12,926 bases of DNA from a bacterium (GTDB lineage Bacteria > Patescibacteriota > Minisyncoccia > Phycocordibacterales > UBA1550), in the NCBI GenBank assembly GCA_021812665.1, contig JAKAMX010000019.1, positions 1 through 12,926 of the forward strand, read 5' to 3'. Made by a program: the position numbers and the translations under genes. Positions 10,775 to 12,926 of the stretch are shown one piece after another (position 1 is the stretch's first letter; every line of letters starts with the position of its first letter). The notes below the pieces were generated by a model, which did not search any database, was not told the origin of the DNA, and was given only the letters and a program-made list of their open reading frames with translations.

Positions 10775-12926
10775 ATGAACTTTGCTCGAGCTAAAAGAAT
10801 AACAGTTTCACTTTTTGCGCTACTCGCACTTTTTTCTGCGGGCACGGCACATGCAACAGTGAGTATAACAACGGCTACTGGAGGTACAAATATTTCTGCC
10901 GACAAAGCAGCTAATGCTACTTCCCCAGCGTATACTACGCTGGGGGATATTGTTATAACCTCGACCGCAAATAACGACATCCCTAAAAACCAAACTGGGG
11001 TGACGATAGTTCTATCTGCGCCCAGCGGGTGGGCTTTCAACCCGGGTGTTGGTACTCTTACCGCAGGAGGAACCAAAATCACCGCAAACAGTATTACCGT
11101 CACCGCCTCGACGATTACTGGTAACTATACGCGCCCAAACTCGAACAGCAGTAACGCATCGCTCACGTTCTCTGGTATTCAGGTCCGCGCAACAAATGGT
11201 GCGACTCTCCCTGCAAGTGGAAATATTTTGCAGACAGGTGGTACGGGTGCTGCAATCTCTGGCATCACGCTCAACTCAACCAATTTCGGTTTGTTGTCAC
11301 AAGTTGCGGGCACAGCAACAAAGCTCGCATTCTCCACGCAGCCTGGTGGTGCAACTTATGGTTCAACCTTGAGTCCTCAACCGGTCGTAAAATCTCAAGA
11401 CCAGTTTAGTAGCAACTCGGCAACAGGATTGGGCGCAAGCAAAACAGTTACGCTTATGTTGAGTTCTGGCACAGGAACTCTTGGAGGAACTGTTTCACTG
11501 GATATAGGAACGGGGGTAGGCAACGGCACTGTCACATTTACGAACGCTAACGTTGGAGGAACAAACGCAACGGGCGCGAAAGCAGTTACGGCTGCAGCAA
11601 CTGGACTTACAAGTGCGGTAAGTAGCAGCTTCACTATTAACGCGCGTGCTGCCACACTGACGGGTACGCGTGTATACGACACAACGACAACCGCTGCCGC
11701 GGCGATTCTTTCCGTTTCAAACAAAGTGGGTGCTGACGATGTAACTGTTGCCTCTGGATCCGGAACTCTCGCAAGCGCAAACGCAGGAGCTGAAGCAATT
11801 TCATCTTTTGGCACCCTCGCTCTCGGTGGCACCACTGCAAGCAACTATACACTTTCTGGTGCGAGCGGTACGGTAACCGTCACAAAGGCGACGCCGACAC
11901 TTTCAGTTACAAATTCGCCCGTAACATACAGTGGGACTCAACAATCAGCCACGGTTACTGGTTCTGTGTCTGGAACAGTAAGTAGCGTTTTATATAATGG
12001 CTCCGCTACTGTACCAACAAACGCAGGTACTTACGCAATCACAGCCAACCTCACGCCCACAGACACCACGAACTATAACTCCTTGACCGCGGCTTCTGCA
12101 GGAAACTTTGTTATCAATAAAGCTACGCCAACTTTGTTGGTAACCAATTCACCGGCGACCTACAACGGTTCCGCACAAGCAGCAATCGTAACAGGATCTG
12201 TCCCTGGTTCTGTTACCAGTGTTTTATATAATGGTTTAGCGACTGTCCCAACAAATGCTGCAACGTATGCCATAACCGCAAACTTCGCTCCAACGGACAC
12301 TACTAATTACAACAGTTTAACCGCGGCTTCTGCTGGTAACTTTGTGATCTCAAAAGCAACTCCAACACTTTCTGTCACGAACTCACCAGTGACCTACAAT
12401 GGTTCCGCACAGGGAGCAACGGTGACTGGATCAGTTGCCGGTTCCGTATCGAACATTAAGTACAATGGTTCCGCAACCACCCCAACCAACGCCGCAACCT
12501 ACGCCATCACCGCTGACTTCACGCCAACCGACACCACGAATTACAATTCATTGACGCAAGCATCCGCAGGGAACTTCATCATTAACAAGGCAACCCCAAC
12601 CCTATCAGTCACCAACTCGCCAGTTGCATATGACGGATCAGCACACAGTGCAACTGTCTCGGGTTCAGTTCCTGGCACCGTGTCGAACATCTTGACCGGG
12701 GGAGCAGCATCACAAACAGCAGCTGGCACCTACGCCGTCACGGCAAACTTCGCTCCAACAGATTCGACGAACTACAACTCCCTCACGGCTGCATCGGCGG
12801 GTAACTTTGTGATCTCAAAAGCAACTCCAACACTTTCTGTCACGAACTCACCAGTGACCTACAATGGTTCCGCACAGGGAGCAACGGTGACTGGATCAGT
12901 TGCCGGTTCCGTATCGAACATTAAGT
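10775..12926 (+). CDS. Secreted MBG/Ig-repeat surface protein, 3' truncated
   Basis: The frame stays open from ATG 10775 to the window end (717 residues), so the C-terminus and any anchor are missing. A Sec signal peptide is clear: ARAKR, a hydrophobic core, then TAHA with cleavage likely after A27. Residues 28-180 form a Thr/Ser/Gly-rich beta region. From residue 183 (KLAFSTQPGG) an Ig-like segment runs to about 290. A YDG-like domain (about 292-365, TGTRVYDTTTTA) follows. Then come tandem MBG-type Ig-like repeats of 77-78 residues starting at residues 371, 449, 527, 605 and 682, each opening KATPTL and carrying TNYNSLT. No cysteine is seen. Such repeats usually build stalk-like extracellular adhesins. 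No good Shine-Dalgarno: AAGGGGTG lies 17 bp upstream. Confidence 0.88.
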   Translation, partial: MNFARAKRITVSLFALLALFSAGTAHATVSITTATGGTNISADKAANATSPAYTTLGDIVITSTANNDIPKNQTGVTIVLSAPSGWAFNPGVGTLTAGGTKITANSITVTASTITGNYTRPNSNSSNASLTFSGIQVRATNGATLPASGNILQTGGTGAAISGITLNSTNFGLLSQVAGTATKLAFSTQPGGATYGSTLSPQPVVKSQDQFSSNSATGLGASKTVTLMLSSGTGTLGGTVSLDIGTGVGNGTVTFTNANVGGTNATGAKAVTAAATGLTSAVSSSFTINARAATLTGTRVYDTTTTAAAAILSVSNKVGADDVTVASGSGTLASANAGAEAISSFGTLALGGTTASNYTLSGASGTVTVTKATPTLSVTNSPVTYSGTQQSATVTGSVSGTVSSVLYNGSATVPTNAGTYAITANLTPTDTTNYNSLTAASAGNFVINKATPTLLVTNSPATYNGSAQAAIVTGSVPGSVTSVLYNGLATVPTNAATYAITANFAPTDTTNYNSLTAASAGNFVISKATPTLSVTNSPVTYNGSAQGATVTGSVAGSVSNIKYNGSATTPTNAATYAITADFTPTDTTNYNSLTQASAGNFIINKATPTLSVTNSPVAYDGSAHSATVSGSVPGTVSNILTGGAASQTAAGTYAVTANFAPTDSTNYNSLTAASAGNFVISKATPTLSVTNSPVTYNGSAQGATVTGSVAGSVSNIK
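11885..12926 (+). repeat. Tandem 231-234-bp repeats encoding MBG-type domains
   Basis: Repeat units start at 11885, 12119, 12353, 12587 and 12818; the fourth is one codon shorter and the fifth is cut by the window end. The third and fifth units are identical over 127 bases (12335-12461 against 12800-12926, offset 465), while the first and second are clearly diverged. That indicates recent duplication or gene conversion within the array. Confidence 0.92.

Noticed and set aside
11885..12926. CRISPR-like or non-coding tandem array
   Set aside because: Units are 231-234 bp, multiples of three, keep one open frame and encode regular Ig-like domains; there are no short repeats with unique spacers.

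Overview
The window looks like a chromosomal piece from a small-genome, probably Candidate Phyla Radiation (Patescibacteria, Parcubacteria-like) bacterium. The grounds are indirect. Two isolated tRNA genes lack an encoded CCA. Several genes appear to have leaderless starts. There is a GspG-like type IV pilin, stand-alone response regulators with a 'VKSQHP' ending, a histidine kinase with a SHQLRTPL H-box, and a large repeat-built secreted protein. No rRNA or marker gene is present to fix the taxon.

Layout. 1-1590: 5'-truncated ftsH (+) with a strong terminator. 1673-1746: tRNA-Ile with the unusual anticodon UAU, followed by a terminator and a palindrome-rich spacer. 1975-2379: GNAT acetyltransferase (+), convergent with recG (-, 2401-4581) across a shared bidirectional terminator. 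4661-4747: tRNA-Ser(GCU), followed by a terminator and a 345-bp non-coding stretch. That stretch carries an inverted copy of the tRNA-Ser 3' end. 5093-6394: a small membrane protein, a type IV pilin-like protein and a conserved protein of unknown function. 6455-10739: a signalling cluster of an NMT1/THI5-type solute-binding protein, a PAS histidine kinase that overlaps it by 4 bp, and three paralogous single-domain response regulators. 10775-12926 (runs off the end): a secreted protein with a signal peptide, Ig-like regions, a YDG-like domain and at least five MBG-type repeats.

Most interesting system. The solute-binding protein is coupled translationally to a sensor kinase rather than to ABC permease or ATPase genes. 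The kinase is followed by three receiver-only regulators, with no DNA-binding output domain in the window. I infer a binding-protein-assisted two-component or phosphorelay sensor, possibly governing surface structures: a pilin gene lies just upstream and a large surface protein just downstream. This is inference from gene order; the domain calls are well supported.

Secondary points are the UAU-anticodon tRNA-Ile, the tRNA-associated inverted repeats, the probable leaderless genes, a substituted glycine in RecG motif VI, and a recent exact repeat duplication in the surface protein.
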